Assembly: GCA_008921705.1 (NCBI GenBank)
Contig: VFFE01007570.1
Coordinates: forward strand, 1,115,915-1,179,914
Length of the DNA: 64,000 nt
Source of the DNA: Burhinus oedicnemus
Lineage: Eukaryota; Chordata; Aves; Charadriiformes; Burhinidae
Direction of reading: 5' to 3'
Shown here: positions 12,461-25,510 of the stretch, one piece after another
Layout: the number at the start of each line of letters is the position of its first letter
Numbering within the stretch: the first letter of the stretch is position 1
The notes under the pieces: generated by a model
Told to the model about the DNA's origin: nothing
Database searches by the model: none
What the model saw: the letters and a program-made list of their open reading frames with translations, nothing else
Position numbers and translations under genes: made by a program

Positions 12461-15400
12461 GATTACTGTTCAGGTGGTCTTATTTCATTCACTCTCTCTT
12501 CCTGAAGGCCCAAAAGGACAAAATTCTGTAATGTGCTTTGTGAAACAGACGTTTCAGGGTCTCCAGAAAGCTGGGAAAACACATGGGAGCAGAACAGTCT
12601 TTATAACTCTATCTCTCTCTGCTGGGGCAGACCAACTAGGCGAAGCCACAGAAGTAGTCAAAATGTGAACAACAGAGGAAGGAAAAGTATTATTTTGGAT
12701 GTCTGCTTTTGTAGTTGTTTTGTATGACAGTATATGGGGTTGGGTTTCATTATGTGTCACTTAAGCACTGGTTTCTCTTTGGGCTCCGTTTGTATTTAAG
12801 AGGCATGCACAATAGTAGATAGAAACACGCCTGAATATCTGTATTACTCTTTCAGTGTGGAGAATTTGTCTCCCTCCTTTTATACTCCATAGTCTTTTTA
12901 CATGGTACTTTGTACAGGACTGGGTAATTCCAATGAGAGCAAATTAAATCCTGTTAATGTTACCCATTCCTAAATATCTGAATTTGTCCCCCTGAGAAGG
13001 CTCCCAGCTATTTGCCTTTGTGATGATCCCATTCCCATCATGACACTGCAGCAGCTCTGGTATGTGGCTGTCAGCATAGGAGACCTTTAGATCAACATAA
13101 GATTAATCTTGCTGCAGAAATCTTTAACTATGTCAGGCCTGGATCTGTGTCTGGCTCTGTCTCTCTCAGAAAACTGTAACTTACTCTCTTAGCAGTTGCA
13201 TCTGAACTGTGTTTTGTGTCAACGTGGCATAAAGAAACAAGAGGCCTGCATGTAATTTGGATTTTTCTAAGTATCTCATTTCAATCTAATGTACTGTTGT
13301 GTAATTAAGCCAGTAAGTCTATATGACCAGCCCATTTCAGGACTTGGTCTGCTATCTTTAGCCAGTGACAAATTCTGGTTTCCATTGCTTGTTCAGAGAT
13401 GATAACAGTGTGATTTACAGGTATAAGTAACAAATGAGATCAATTAAAAAGACTAAGAGTGGCACCTGTCTAAGTGTAGGGTTGCACTAAATGATTCCCA
13501 CATCTTTGTTTCCTGCACGACCCTGCATTTGCAGCCTCTCCGCCGGAAGGTTAACAATGGGAGAGTTGTTTCTTAATGCTCATGAACCAAGAAAGCAGGC
13601 CTTATCCTGCGGCCCAGGGATATGATTATTATCTCTGAGTGAAAACAACAGCCGTATTTTTCAGCTCCATGTGTACAAATGATACCTGTGTTTCATATAG
13701 TTCTTGACTACAGCATCTTGGATTGCCCAATTTGTTACAAGTCTGTACTGTGAGCTGCCTTTGTATAGTTGAGCTGAACTCACAGTCAGGTACATGTCCC
13801 TCTTTGTTTGTGGACAATTCTCAGCGTTTTGTATTCTTAAAGAAATTTCTAAAATATTTAAAAGTTATTGCAGTCTTAAGAATTTTCAAATAATCTGACT
13901 TTTTTTTTCTTTTTTACTAGTGGCAGGGAAAGTATACAATGTTATAATTAATGGAACCAGTTTTGTGATATTTCCATTTGTTCTATCTCTATTATTGTTT
14001 AATGAAACTTAATGATCATTTTATGACAGGTCATATTAATACAGAAAATCCTTAAAGGCTGTGCTTAATATGAATGATGAAAGTTCTATTTTTATTATTC
14101 CAGCTAAAAGCTTAAAGGTACATCTGCGGTTTATTAGAGTATGTACTTGTTTGGACACTGGAATCTTAATCCAATTGACTAGTAAATATTTGTTATGCAA
14201 CACTCTGCCAAGGGAAAATCATGGTGGGAAGTCAAGAAAACAGGCTTTTTATAGGCTTTTGATGACAGCTCCAAGAGATATTAGGGTATCCAAGAGGTCC
14301 AAGAGGTGAAAGGGATGTGTGCTTCTCAGTTTCCTTGCTCCCTATTGCTTTTTTAATAACAGCTTCTCTGGTGTTGCCTAGTGGCAGCAATCCCCTGCAT
14401 TTGTTGGCCTTGGAGTTCAAGGAAAAGGATAATAGTGTTTCTTTTCTTGGTATGTATATTCAAGGTCTTGGGGGCTAGTACTTCTTTGTACAGTCGTCCT
14501 CCTAAGTCAGAAGTATTCAGTTCAGACGGTTTCTCCTCTACTTTCCAGATATGCTTGTCTCCTCTGAGGCATGGTCGAAGCTTATACTTCTGCTAGCATA
14601 GACTGTCCCAATTAATACAACATCATCTCATTAGAATGGAAATTCCAAGAGAGAAACCCAATATTTGATCTCAGAAACCAGTCCCTACAATGTCTGAAAG
14701 AGAAATTTCAGGTTTTGTGCTGTTTGGTTACTATTTCGATTTAAAGTGGTGAGTAACATCTATGCCCCTAGAGCTCTTCAATCTAGGTCACCACTTAAAT
14801 TTAGGCTGGACTGGTGAGTACTGAAAAATATTTAAGCTAACACTGTTTAGATGACTATCTTAAAGGAAATGTACTCTGAGTTAATACTGGAGGATTGATA
14901 TTCCTGTCATATCCCTCCTGAGAACCATCCTCCAAAAAAACCCCAACTTGTCACCCTCTTTGAACAGGTTGAATTAAATCCAAGAACTAAGTGATGTGAA
15001 TTACCTTTATATTCCTAGAGCTATTCCCTGTAAGTAATGGTGATCGCACACACTGGCAAAGCAGCCCAGGGGATATGGCTGTACTCATGCCCATAGTGTG
15101 CTTGTACACTGAATAAAGAAGCTTTTTAGTAAAGGTCTGTCAGTCTATTCATACTGACAAGTTTTAATAATAGTTTACTCACTCACTGTGTTTTCCACCA
15201 GTTTGTGAATGCTGTTTGCACTGCAATTGCAATCCCGTGCTTATTTGCACTCTGCGGACTCATGTGCAAACCCATGTGCAGTATTACTATGAAACAGGCC
15301 TGATCCTCAAAAAAACATTACAAATATGTGATGAGAAGCAAAATGGGAAAAAGGAATTGGGTGTAATATGGTCAAATATTAGTGTCTTCTGTTCTTCAAA

Positions 15401-16639
15401 GGGTTCAATATATAGTCACTCTTTCTCTGAGATTGCTGGAAATATCCTCTCCTGGAGGATCAAATTCTGGAGACGAGTGCAAAGCATTATCCATTGCATT
15501 CCAGTCTTCCAAAATTCCAGAAAGATACCTAACAAGTCCCTGGGTTTTTAAGGATACAGGCAGCTCCTGGGAACTAGGTCTGAAGGTTAATTGCTTATTT
15601 GCCATCCCATACTGAGGAAACATTTTATATCGCTTGTTTGGGCCTGGATTTCAATCAGGAACCTAGATGTGAAAGTCCCCAAAGCCCATTAGCAATATTT
15701 TGCGGTGTCCCAGCACCTAGGTTTCAAAGTATCTCCACTTTAAACTGTTTTTTATGCTCAGTTCTATGGAATTCCCACATGTACATATTCTCTTTTTATT
15801 TAATGAGCTGACAGCAGATATTCCTTGTCCTAAAGAATTACAGATGTTTTAATTAAGGTGTGCAATTAAAATTTTCCAAAATAAATGGAGTTGCTGAGTA
15901 TGGCCATGCTTGATGATTACATGTAGCTGGCTGCTCACAGAATTGCTGTAAGTTACTCTAAAAGGTATTCTTTGGCTATCATTCAGTGAATGTTATTATT
16001 ATCATTTGCTGAATTATTTAAAGCTACCTTCAGGCAGACTTAAATTACTGTATTTATTTTTTAAATAGAAGCTATTTATTGCACTTTGCTCTTTCTGTAG
16101 CTTACCTGCTTTTCCATGTTGCACGAACATCCTTCCAAGAGATGCTTATTCTCCTTACCCTATTACAGCAGCTTTTCTAAAGCAAATCTCCAATTATAGA
16201 GGAGATTTCTTGGCAGTACATGCTATAAATGCATGAACCTTTTAAACAGGTTGCGCGGTGCAACAAACTGAGTTATAACAAGTTTTAAAAGGGGCTGGTA
16301 ATATAAAAAAAAACCCCAAACCAGCTGCTGTTAATGCAAGAGGGCTGGCTGGGTGGGGGCTTATTTGGACAGGCGGATTTATTGTGAGAGAAGGGCCTCA
16401 GCAGCGAGAAGGTTGGTCTTTCCCTGGATTAGGGCTGCGTGGTGGTCCAGGAGTGGGGCCACACTGCTGGGCAGAGATTGCCCAGCCAACCCATCCTGAG
16501 GCTTCATCCGGCCCCGGGGGGCTGAGCAAACACACAAAACAGAGGCCAGCTCTGGCCCAGGGAGGCCACTGCCTAAGCGAAGCGAAATTGCTATACCTTG
16601 AAGCATGAAAAAGCGTCTCTTTCTGAGAGGAAACCTCAA
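12461..16639. other. Unique non-coding DNA
   Basis: No exon or named repeat was recognised. Two short patches (about 12950-13130 and 13490-13640) keep CpGs or balanced composition and could be conserved, but nothing specific can be named. A GC-richer patch lies at about 16330-16580. It has overlapping open frames on both strands and no recognisable product. Confidence 0.45.
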
Positions 16640-17230
16640 GTGTTCATTTTCTTGTTTTCCCCAGGGCTCACAATTAAGATTTCATACAAGTTAATGCTGA
16701 TTACAAAGGGACGGAAAACACCTCTGTGGCAAGTGAGCACTGAACTTCGGCCACTTACTGTGTGAGTTAAAGCAACAGGGCCTGGCCCACCACTTGTCTT
16801 TGTGGCTCTGTTTGAATTCAGTTGATTAATGTTGTATGTGCACGTCTATTGAGGTACCGAATTTAAAAGGATTGTTTACCATAGCCTTGTAATCAACCTG
16901 CCTTAGCAGCACCCTATTACCCATGATAACAGGGCTGCTGCAATTTGGGTCTGAAAGAAAACCGCCTCAGATGGGCTCTCGGATGCTTTAGTGCTAGTAT
17001 GCTGCCCTGTTATCTTCATTTGTAATTTGTTTTCAAGAATAGTGATTTACATTTCAGTTGGATTACACCTTTTAATGTTTCACAAACGTAAAGTGGCTGC
17101 AGTGAAAACTCACATCTCCACTAGATTTCAAACGATGCATTTGAGGCTTCAGTGGAGAGGATTACAATTACAATTAAAATCAAAAGCTTGCTCATTCTTT
17201 TAATGATGCATGCTAACCCTTTGTATACTA
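16640..17230. promoter_or_regulatory. Candidate conserved non-coding element / enhancer
   Basis: This unique block carries multiple homeodomain-type cores: CTGATTACAAAGGGA near 16697, GTTGATTAATG at 16821-16831, CTATTACCC near 16913, and ATTACAATTACAATTAAAA at 17161-17179. It also has a GATAA motif (ATGATAACAGG near 16923) and an ATGATGCATGC near 17203. It contains CpGs and no transposon signature. It reads like a vertebrate developmental enhancer, but this is inference without alignment. The one frame here (16991-17203, 70 codons) has no recognisable product. Confidence 0.35.
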
Positions 17231-20200
17231 AGAAGCCTATCGTGGTGCTATACAATCATGATTTTTTTTAGGGATATGAAATAGCTGCATGTGTTCTGCC
17301 TTATCATCTACTACACGCAAATGCTGTTCTTCTGAAACGGAACACATCCTGCACAGTGAGTTCAGAGGACAACTTACCTTGATAAAAAATATAGAAGAAC
17401 ATATGAAAAAGGAACAGGGAGAAAAAAAGCCCGCTATTTTTAGTGTTTTTTTTTTTTTTTTAAATGTGGAACATATTTTAGTAACAGACTTCATTTTCCT
17501 AAAGTAGTTATTGCCAAGGTATGTAGTTACGAAGAGTTCTATTGAAAGCATAATGGTACCGGATGAAGTGCAAAATATTAATCAGTGGGGTATTTTTCTT
17601 TCAATGAACATTACATGAGCAAAAAAAGGTTTATTGGTTTTGGTCTTCTTTGGTTTTTGCTTTTTTTTTAATCCTGTATTTTTCTCACAGCAGTAAATTT
17701 TCACAAATTTAGGTTTATTTATTTTCTTCAGCAATTCAGAAAAATTTCCATCTAAGGCTTCTTCTGTCACTTTAGAAGGATTTGCAAATAACAGACATTT
17801 ATGTTCTTACTTGGGTCTTAGTGTGTTATTCTTGGTTTAGAAAAAGACTGAAAATTCTTATCGTGCAGACTTATGGCAAGACTAAAACTTACCCAGATCA
17901 AGCATGGCAGCACTATCTGGAGGAGAACCTTCACTGTGGTGTTCAAAAGCTTCTGCTCCAAGCCAAAACCTCACCTGGGCTCATGCAGGCTAAGGATTTA
18001 TCTATACCCTAATCTTCTCTGTTCCTAATTGCCAGACTGGGACCACCCCCTCATCCCAGACATCTCCCTGTCTCCTTGAGGGGCTAACCTTTGTCCCAGG
18101 GCACAAGAGACTCAGACTTCACAACAATGGGCCGAGAACTGTCTATAGTAGATGCTGTTTACCCTCCACAGAGGAGTTACCAAATACCAGTCATCAGGTG
18201 GTGGCACGGTGAGGGCCCAAAGTACTGTCTCCAGTGAGGGGATGAGGAATTGGGGACGATAAGTGTCATGGTTAAACAGTGCAATTTCAGCAAACGAAAT
18301 GATAAGGTTTTCATTTTCCTTTTTTTAAGATAACTGCAAGTCCTGGAAGACACCATTTAGTAAGAACATGTTGTGTAAAAACACCTTTCCCAGACTCTGA
18401 TACATGAATTCCCTGTCCCCTGCAACTCAGTAGAAGTCACGGCAATGCATACCATTTCTCGGCTGGAGATTTGAATGTATTGCAGGAAAGATGGTAAGTA
18501 TCTCTTAATTACTTCTAAGCAATTTGAAAGAAGAAACTGAAAAGATTCAGGCTATTCCATCAAAATTTCCTTAGTTTGTTAAAAAGTATCTTTTACCAAA
18601 GCTAGATAGCTAAATCCATAAATAATATTTAAGATTGAATCAAATGTCTCAGTCAAGTCAAAGTTGTTTTCATTTCAATCTTTTACAGAAAGATAGATTA
18701 AACCACCTTTCTAAAATGAAATACTCCTTATATCTTGAAAATCAAAACTTCTAATTTAACATTCACAGAAGAATAGGTGGGATTCCACTCACCGAACAGA
18801 AATCTTCTGAGGGCAAATGTCTAATGAAAGTAAGTCTTTGAGGTTTTCTCTATATTCAGTGACAAGAGTGGGAAAGTCATGCCAACGTGAGGATATCTCA
18901 CACTTAAGCTGACCAACATTTGGTGAAGAAAAGGTTCCTGCTTTAATGGTAGCCCAAAATCAAGTTTGCAAACACAGCTCACATGCAGCAGTCACATACA
19001 TTTTGGCAAAACGTATTATCTTGATGTTTCTCTCCACCTACTCATGTCATTTTAGTCTTCTGACTAAATCAAGTCTTATTTTTCTCCAGGAAAGCCTTTC
19101 TTCTGATATAAACTGAGGTATTCAACAGCACAGGAAGGGCAGGCTAAAAACAGATATAAACATCATCACACAGATTACCTAAGGATTATACCACATGAAT
19201 GAAGACATTTGAAAATTTTTATTCTTTTTCATGTAGATACTTTTAATTCTTGTCAAAAACAGCATAAAGGAACCTTAAATCTTATGATCAAAATGTAGAG
19301 AGTGATTTACAAATGTCATTGAGGTGCTTCAGGGGAACTGCAGTTCAAATGCCTCATGCCTTCATTCTTCTCTACGAGGTGATTTTCTGGTTGCTCTGCA
19401 ATGAGACATCAGAACAAATCACCAAAATGCATCATGCAACAGGTAGCTCAGCCTGACCCATTGGCGGCAGTTTAGAGTGTTAGACAACAAAAGTAGTTTC
19501 AAGAATAATCAAAAGGAGTTTCAAAATTAGTCTGAGCTTTAAATTAATTTTTTTCTTTTTTAACTAAGTTTTCTCTTTTTTTCCATTTTCATGTATTTGT
19601 ACTTTGATAAGAAATCACTTTTGCACCGATAGCTTTCATGATTTTCTTTCATTTTTAGTTTACAAAAAACCCCATGTACGCATTCATAAATGGTCTCAAC
19701 AAAGTGAATTTGATGATCTGTGATAATCTGTACTTGATGACCTAAACTTTTTCGAAAGAGCTTGGTGAAAGAAATCATGAAGAAGCAATCCCAGACAATT
19801 CAGTGGGGAATGTGACTTTGATTTCTGTGAATGCTATCTTCCCGTGCCAATCTCATGTTTTATGCTGTCCTGTCCAAGTTAAAAACAAAGAGGTACTGAA
19901 GAAGTAGCCCCTGTAAATGCCACTGCAGGGCTCTCCTTCCCATCACTCATTCTCCTTCAGGTGAGGAATCTTTAGTCCTGCCCTCCTGCAATCTCGAAAA
20001 GGTCTTTCATAGATTTACCTGTGAGGGATGACCATACAGGCCCTGTACTTCTGCTTCTTACTCAGCACCCATGTCCTGACAACCTGACTTGACTTGGGCC
20101 ACAATGATTTTCCCTATGAACATTCTTTTCATCCGGGTAGGAAAGTTATTGGAGGAGCTGAGATGACGAGAGAAAATGCAGTTGTAACCTTCATGTATTC

Positions 20201-22149
20201 ATTTCTAAGTTGGATTCCACTCTTGACACTGAAACCCAAGGAAATGACAGATGATCATACATTTTATGAATACTGAATGTTTTGACTTACTGGTGGTCCT
20301 GAAAAAGCATTGAAAAGGTAGAAAAATTTCATGGCTTGGGTGATCTCTGAGGCGTTTTTTTGGAAACCAAATAAAAGTTGGACTGAATATCACACTTTGA
20401 GCTGAAATAATGGTATTTTGCTTCATTTTTCAACATCTTTTAGAGATAGCTCAAAAAACAATCACTTTCAATTAAAAACACATTTTATAAATACGATAAT
20501 AACTGCTTTATTTGGAGGATTTATTGTTATTATTTTAGCAATGGTGAAGGTGAAATTAAGACATCTGGTACATTTCACCCTCTCTGACTCCATATTTCAT
20601 CAGTAGACAGAGGTTTCACACAAGATTTTTCACACAAAATTTTAATCCATTCCAAATAACCAGCAATCCCCTGACAGACTATTTCTAAAATTGTCATCAG
20701 TCATTGTCCCTATGATTCAGAAGCTACTGTTTAGACTGCCCCATTTCAGGCAAAAAATAGTACCCATGTTGCTCCAAATGAGAAAAGGTCATACTCCTAA
20801 TGGAACGGAATATAGATCCAGTATGATTTTCATGTTACACATTACATCATTAGCTACAGATTTATAGGGAGAGAGCTAATATATTGAAGATTGTGACATA
20901 GTTCTCTTTCTCAAATGCACCTAATTTTTGAAGGTAGGCAACACTGAATTTCTTCTTACAAGAATATCTGAAGTATTTTTCTTTTATTGGCTCCTTCCTT
21001 TAAGCGAAGACTGCAGAGCTGATGAATATTTCATGGGTAGAAAAACACCAATGATACAGGGTTTTACCTACAAAATCTTTGGGGAAAGGGAGAAAATGGC
21101 AGGAAGGCGCTGTACGGACAGTTCTTTTAAGAAGTCTTTGGAAAAGGGTCTCCATTTCATTTTCCACATCAATAACACCTCCTTCACCCCTTAATACTTT
21201 CTTCCTTTCATTTTTTCCATAATAGCATTCAGTCATTTTTGTACTTTTCTTTGTATTAAAGAGTGTCTCCCGAGCTAGCTAAACCATTGTAAAGCTAAAA
21301 ATTTAAATAGAAAATTCTGAACTAGGGAAAAAAAAAAAAAGGACATCCAAATATAGTAGCTGTAAATTTGTACAAATCTGTTACACAGGAATAAGAACTG
21401 GAAAATATAATCAAATGTACATTTTAAATAGATTTCTTCCTTCTTCTACTGTTCAATCCTAAAGGAGCTCTCTCCTGGATTTCAAGAACACGTTGACACT
21501 CAGAAGTGGCACAGGTGACAAAAATAGTTTATTTCACTAAAGACTGTCCCTTCCAGACATTAGATGAACTTTCATGACCAAAACATGTAGAACTCTTTCC
21601 TGACTGATAATCGCTAATAGGCAACAATGACAAAAAAACCAAGAAGGAAAATATAACCAATAAAACCTGTTTCAAGGAAAAGAAAGAATATAAATCATTC
21701 TGTAAAGTCCACTAACAGCTCTTGTTCTTATATAGAAGTTTCTTCAGTAGTGTGATGATTAGAAAGAGCACAAAACCAGAGAAGCTGAGAGAGTGAGAAA
21801 AAACCCCAAATCTAATTCCCCTGTCTACAAGTGGTTTCATCCAGTCTTCCTTTGAAACCATTCTTTGTCATTCCGATCTCAGGCTTGGATGGCACATGGT
21901 GGAAAGTAGCTGACTGGTTTGTCAGACCCTGAGAATGGAAGTCCAATATTCAAATTACAAATTTATACTTACAACAAAAAACCTAGTGCATGGCACCACT
22001 ACTAAGCTTTTTACTGCATGGAATAAAAGCCTAGAAGAATATCTACGAGGCTTAAGTAAATGTTCGTCATCTAATCTAAGCCTATACGTTAGATGTTTAA
22101 ACACCTGAACGCTGAATGGCTAGGTTAAGCCCCCTTTCTTTTGGGCTTC
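17231..22149. other. Unique AT-rich non-coding DNA
   Basis: No gene or recognisable transposon was identified. Homopolymer runs include a 16-T run at 17446-17461 and a 13-A run at 21328-21340. Open frames up to 92 codons are scattered on both strands without recognisable content. A slightly GC-richer patch lies at 18000-18260 and could not be classified. Confidence 0.5.
17446..17461. repeat. Poly-T homopolymer run
   Basis: Sixteen consecutive T residues. There is no flanking retroposon body on either side that would make it the tail of a reverse-strand insertion. Confidence 0.9.
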
Positions 22150-23210
22150 TTAAGGCAACCATTGCATATTAGATTTTCTAGATTGTCAGTCATTCTTGCT
22201 GCTTTCTTTACATTTTCTCCTCTTTCTTAAGTGGAAACTATATACTGGAGCCAGTATTTCTGATGCTTAATCTACAGTTGGGAAAAATTGCACTAAATTC
22301 CTCTGCTTTCACTTCTTAGGATTGTGTTAGTCTTGTAAGACTTCATATTTAGCTGGTTGTCTACCTTGCCAACTATGTTCTCTTTCAATGCACTGGGGTT
22401 TGGTGTTGTTATTTTTTTAATTTTTAAAAAAAGACTCCCTCATCCTGAAAATGTGACCTATGTTTTTGTTTTCCCAAATGTGTGACCTTTTATTTAACTG
22501 AAAAGCACTAATGCGATGTAAGTGAACCTGTCTGATTGTACAATACAGATCACTTGCTAGAATTTCTGTTTGTTATTTAACATGCCACAGCTGCTCAGAT
22601 TATCTGCAGACTTCATCAGCAAGAGCTTTTTATTTATTTCCAGATAACTAGTAAAGATACTGAATAGGTCTGGGTCAAGGATAGTCCTGTTGCAGCTTCT
22701 TTCAGGATTTGAATTACCAGATGATTTATTCTCCATCTACAATTACTTTTTCTGATCTCTCACTTGGTAAGTGTTTAATGAATTTACTTTGTATAGTCCA
22801 CAAAAGGAAATATTTTAGAGAGGTCTATTTTGAAAATGCAATAATGTTGGTCAAACAAGATTGAAATCTCATCAGACAATTTTATCAAATGTGTGACATG
22901 ACCTTTTTTATATAAAGCCACATTGACTCTCATTAGTTAGGCTACCTTCTACCTCTTTCCTAATTGCATCTCTGTCTATCCTGTTCATGACTTAGCTTGC
23001 AATCAGTAGTGATTTAGATTGTTCTTCTTAATTTTTTAAGGTACTGACACAACTCTCCTATTGTGCCACATGCCTCTGAATCTCCTCACCATGCCAAATT
23101 GTTTTCAATACCAGTATTTCAGAAAATATCTTGGCTAGTGTTTTAGTATTTCTCAATAGAATTTCTATGGTTGTATAAATTTGGGTACCCCTTTTTCACC
23201 TGATAGGAAT
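22150..23210 (-). mobile_element. Very old CR1/L2-clade LINE relic, reverse strand (RT region)
   Basis: Read on the minus strand, this follows the order of landmarks of the reverse transcriptase half of an ancient CR1-clade LINE of the kind abundant in turtles and crocodilians. Recognisable plus-strand phrases, in order, are TTTTCTAGATTGTCAGTCAT (about 22173), a TACTGGAGCCAGTATTTCTG stretch (about 22244), CATATTTAGCTGGTTGTCTA (about 22345), ATCTGCAGACTTCATCAGCA (about 22602, matching the F-A-D-D-T region), AAAGATACTGAATAGGTCTG (about 22653), AAGCCACATTGACTCTCATT (about 22915) and AATTTTTTAAGGTACTGACA (about 23030). It is riddled with indels and stops and has no usable frame. It differs from the younger avian CR1 at 27599-30015. 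The family call rests on remembered consensus patterns, not a search. Confidence 0.65.
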
Positions 23211-24054
23211 TTTTTTTCAGAAAACTTTTCTGAAAATGATTTTTTTTAACACAGTTTCAAAAACTGTACTTACAGGAGGGCAGTTTCATCTGCTATAGCA
23301 GAAATGTTTGAAACTTTGGAAATGACTTTGTCTTGTACTTTCTTTTTCTTTTTTCTTTTTCTTTTTTTTTAAATGGATATTAAGGACAAAACTTATTTAA
23401 GTTGCACATTAAGGTTAGCCTTTTAAGCTTTTAAAACCTGGGATATGGAAAAGGTTACCTTCTTAGTGCAGTCTTTTATATACCTGCTTTTCTTTGTAAG
23501 TATATGTCTTACCTTTAAGTGTGGTAAAATATAAGGTATGTCATAAAATATACAGTATGTCTGAGATAATGTTACTACAGGAAATGTTATTTCCTGACTC
23601 TCGAGTGCTTGAAATTGTCGCCTTCCCAACTCATTTTCTTTATGTATTCAATTGCACTCTCATTTGTTCATTTTTGTATCTGTGAGCACCCAGTAACATT
23701 TGGTTGGACATAAGCAGCAGGGGGCACCCACTTTAGCAGAGTCAGGAAGTTACTTTGACTTCTGGAGGTATCAGTTCCATACCAGTGTTTATTTATACGT
23801 TTTATCATCTGAGGAATGTCCTCTCTTCAGAGGCTCATGGTTTCATGCTAAATAAAGGTGACCTAGCCTTTTTTTGTGCTGCCATCTGTCTGCTGAATGT
23901 CACTCAGAATTATGATGTAAAAATATTGCTGCATTTTCAATTCCAGCTGGCCTTCTGTGATGCTTCAATCTTGCACAGCCTTTTGCTGCAAGGAGTTAGG
24001 TAGATATAAATGTCTGTACTGAATGGTATTATGAGAGAGTAAAAAAAAAGATTT
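23211..24054. other. Non-coding DNA with a T/C microsatellite
   Basis: Nothing coding was recognised. A T-rich run interrupted by C (TTTTTCTTTTTTCTTTTTC type) lies at about 23339-23370. The rest is unique AT-rich sequence. Confidence 0.5.
23339..23370. repeat. T-rich (T5-9 C)n low-complexity tract
   Basis: Runs of five to nine T separated by single C residues over about 32 bases. No adjacent retroposon body was seen. Confidence 0.85.
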
Positions 24055-24522
24055 GGATAAACTGGAGTGAGTTCAGTGGTGGGTCTGGAGCACCAGCACC
24101 ATGAGAAATCATGGAACAGCCCAGGTTGGAAGGGACGTCAAAAGATCATCTGCTCCAATCTTTTGTGGGGAAAAGGAGAGGCTGTGGGAGCTTGGCTTGG
24201 TTGGTCTGGAGAAGGGACAGCTTTAGGGGCGCTTTATTACTGTCTTCAGCTACCAAAATACAGAAAAGGAATCCAGATTCTTCTTGTAGTTGCACAGGTA
24301 AAGGAAGAGAGGCAAAGGACACATGCTGCAGGAAGGGAGTTTTCCACTGGGTTTAAGGAAAAACCTTTTCCAAGGAGTGTGCTACACATCTTTACAGATA
24401 CTCACAACTCAGCTGGACAAGGCTCTACCAACCTGCTCTGCCTTTGAAACCAGCACTGTTTTGAGTAGGGTGCTAGACCAGATGACCCACAAGGGTCCCT
24501 TTTAATTTGGATTGTTCTGGGG
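24055..24522 (+). mobile_element. CR1 LINE 3' fragment, forward, interrupted
   Basis: On the plus strand the sequence matches the 3' end of an older avian CR1 subfamily. It has CTGGAGTGAGTTCAGTGG near 24061, a GGAGCTTGGCTTGGTTGG-like segment near 24187, GATACTCACAACTCAGCTGG near 24398, ACAAGGCTCTACCAACCTGC near 24418, and the terminal TAGACCAGATGACCCACAAGG near 24475 leading into a degraded tail. Substitutions and gaps are numerous, so it is older than the CR1 copies at 26123 and 27599. A short reverse-strand CR1 tail interrupts it (24105-24170). A 126-codon frame at 24067-24447 runs through both pieces. It is an accident of the repeat, not a gene. Confidence 0.8.
24105..24170 (-). mobile_element. 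Reverse-strand CR1 3' tail inserted inside a forward CR1
   Basis: The plus strand reads AAATCATGGAACAGCCCAGG, then TTGGAAGGGACG and AAGATCATCTGCTCCAATC. This is the reverse complement of a CR1 3' terminus. Forward-strand CR1 sequence lies on both sides, so this is a nested insertion or an inversion. Its short length fits the severe 5' truncation usual for CR1. Confidence 0.7.
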
Positions 24523-25269
24523 TTGCGGGCTTGTTCATAGAGGCCTGAATGGTTTGGAAGATCAGTCTGTTCTGCTCAAAGAAACTTGCCCTTGGGATAG
24601 CCCACTCACAGGCCATAAGTTATATTTCAGTTCAGGATTTGAGTGTAGGGTATGTAATGAGAAGGCCTGATGCTGGATCCTTTGCAAAAGCAGGAGGCTT
24701 ACTCTTTCTGAAATACACCTCTTGTGCCATTACCCTAAGTCTCTTCCTCCTGCTTGTGACCCTCAACTTTTTTGCTTTATATTATGCTTCAGTTCTGCAC
24801 ATACTTTTCTCTTGATTCCTTCTGTAGATGAATCACCTCTTCAATATTTCTAGGACTACTCACATGAGTAAAACTTTAAGAACATGATTGAGTTTTTTCA
24901 GAATTCCTGCTGGCCTAAATCCAAAATGTCTTTACATCAGCAATTACATTTTCACTTGTATCTGTACCTTGCCAAGTAAATGGAACCCTCATCCTGACTG
25001 TGATATTTCACTGCATATGCAAAATAAATGATAGGCATTAATACTAATGATCCTTTTGTCTCATACACTTAGACTTTACATCCACTACACAGCCACCTCA
25101 CTTAATTTTCAAGATGACAACAATGTTGGTACTTGATTTACTTTTAGCAGAATTTGATAATGCTCAATTAGCCTTCTGCTCTAATTAATTTTTGGTGCTC
25201 ATCAGTGTTGCCCTCTAATTTACCATGAGTGCTTAAGAGAAAGTAGTTAGGAGTAGGCATACCCTAACA
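24523..25269. other. Unique non-coding DNA
   Basis: No recognisable feature. A frame of 88 codons at 24549-24815 is leucine-rich toward its end and shows no conserved domain I can name. Confidence 0.5.
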
Positions 25270-25510
25270 GCTTTTTTCATTCTGCAGCCCCTAGACCATT
25301 TGAATCTAAAAGAAAAGGAATCTGTGGATCTCTCCGTCTTCCTCCATGCACATTTTGTAGGTATCACAAAATCTCCGGACAACTAAATTAAATGCACGCA
25401 TATTAAAAGCTGCTTTGGAAACCACGATGGGAGATGTGATCAATCAGCATGATGGAGCTGCCTGGTTTGTGCCTAAATTAGTCATTTGATAAAATCAGTC
25501 CTTTTAAATG
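25270..25510. promoter_or_regulatory. Candidate conserved non-coding element
   Basis: Unique sequence with retained CpGs (near 25339, 25377, 25398 and 25424) in an AT-rich background. It holds homeodomain-like and Hox/TALE-like cores (AACTAAATTAAATG near 25381, GTGATCAATCAGCATG near 25437, TAAATTAGTCATTTG near 25474). No transposon signature was seen. This is inference from composition only. Confidence 0.28.

Noticed and set aside
24067..24447. 126-codon plus-strand open frame
   Set aside because: Lies entirely within nested forward and reverse CR1 fragments and is an artefact of the repeat.
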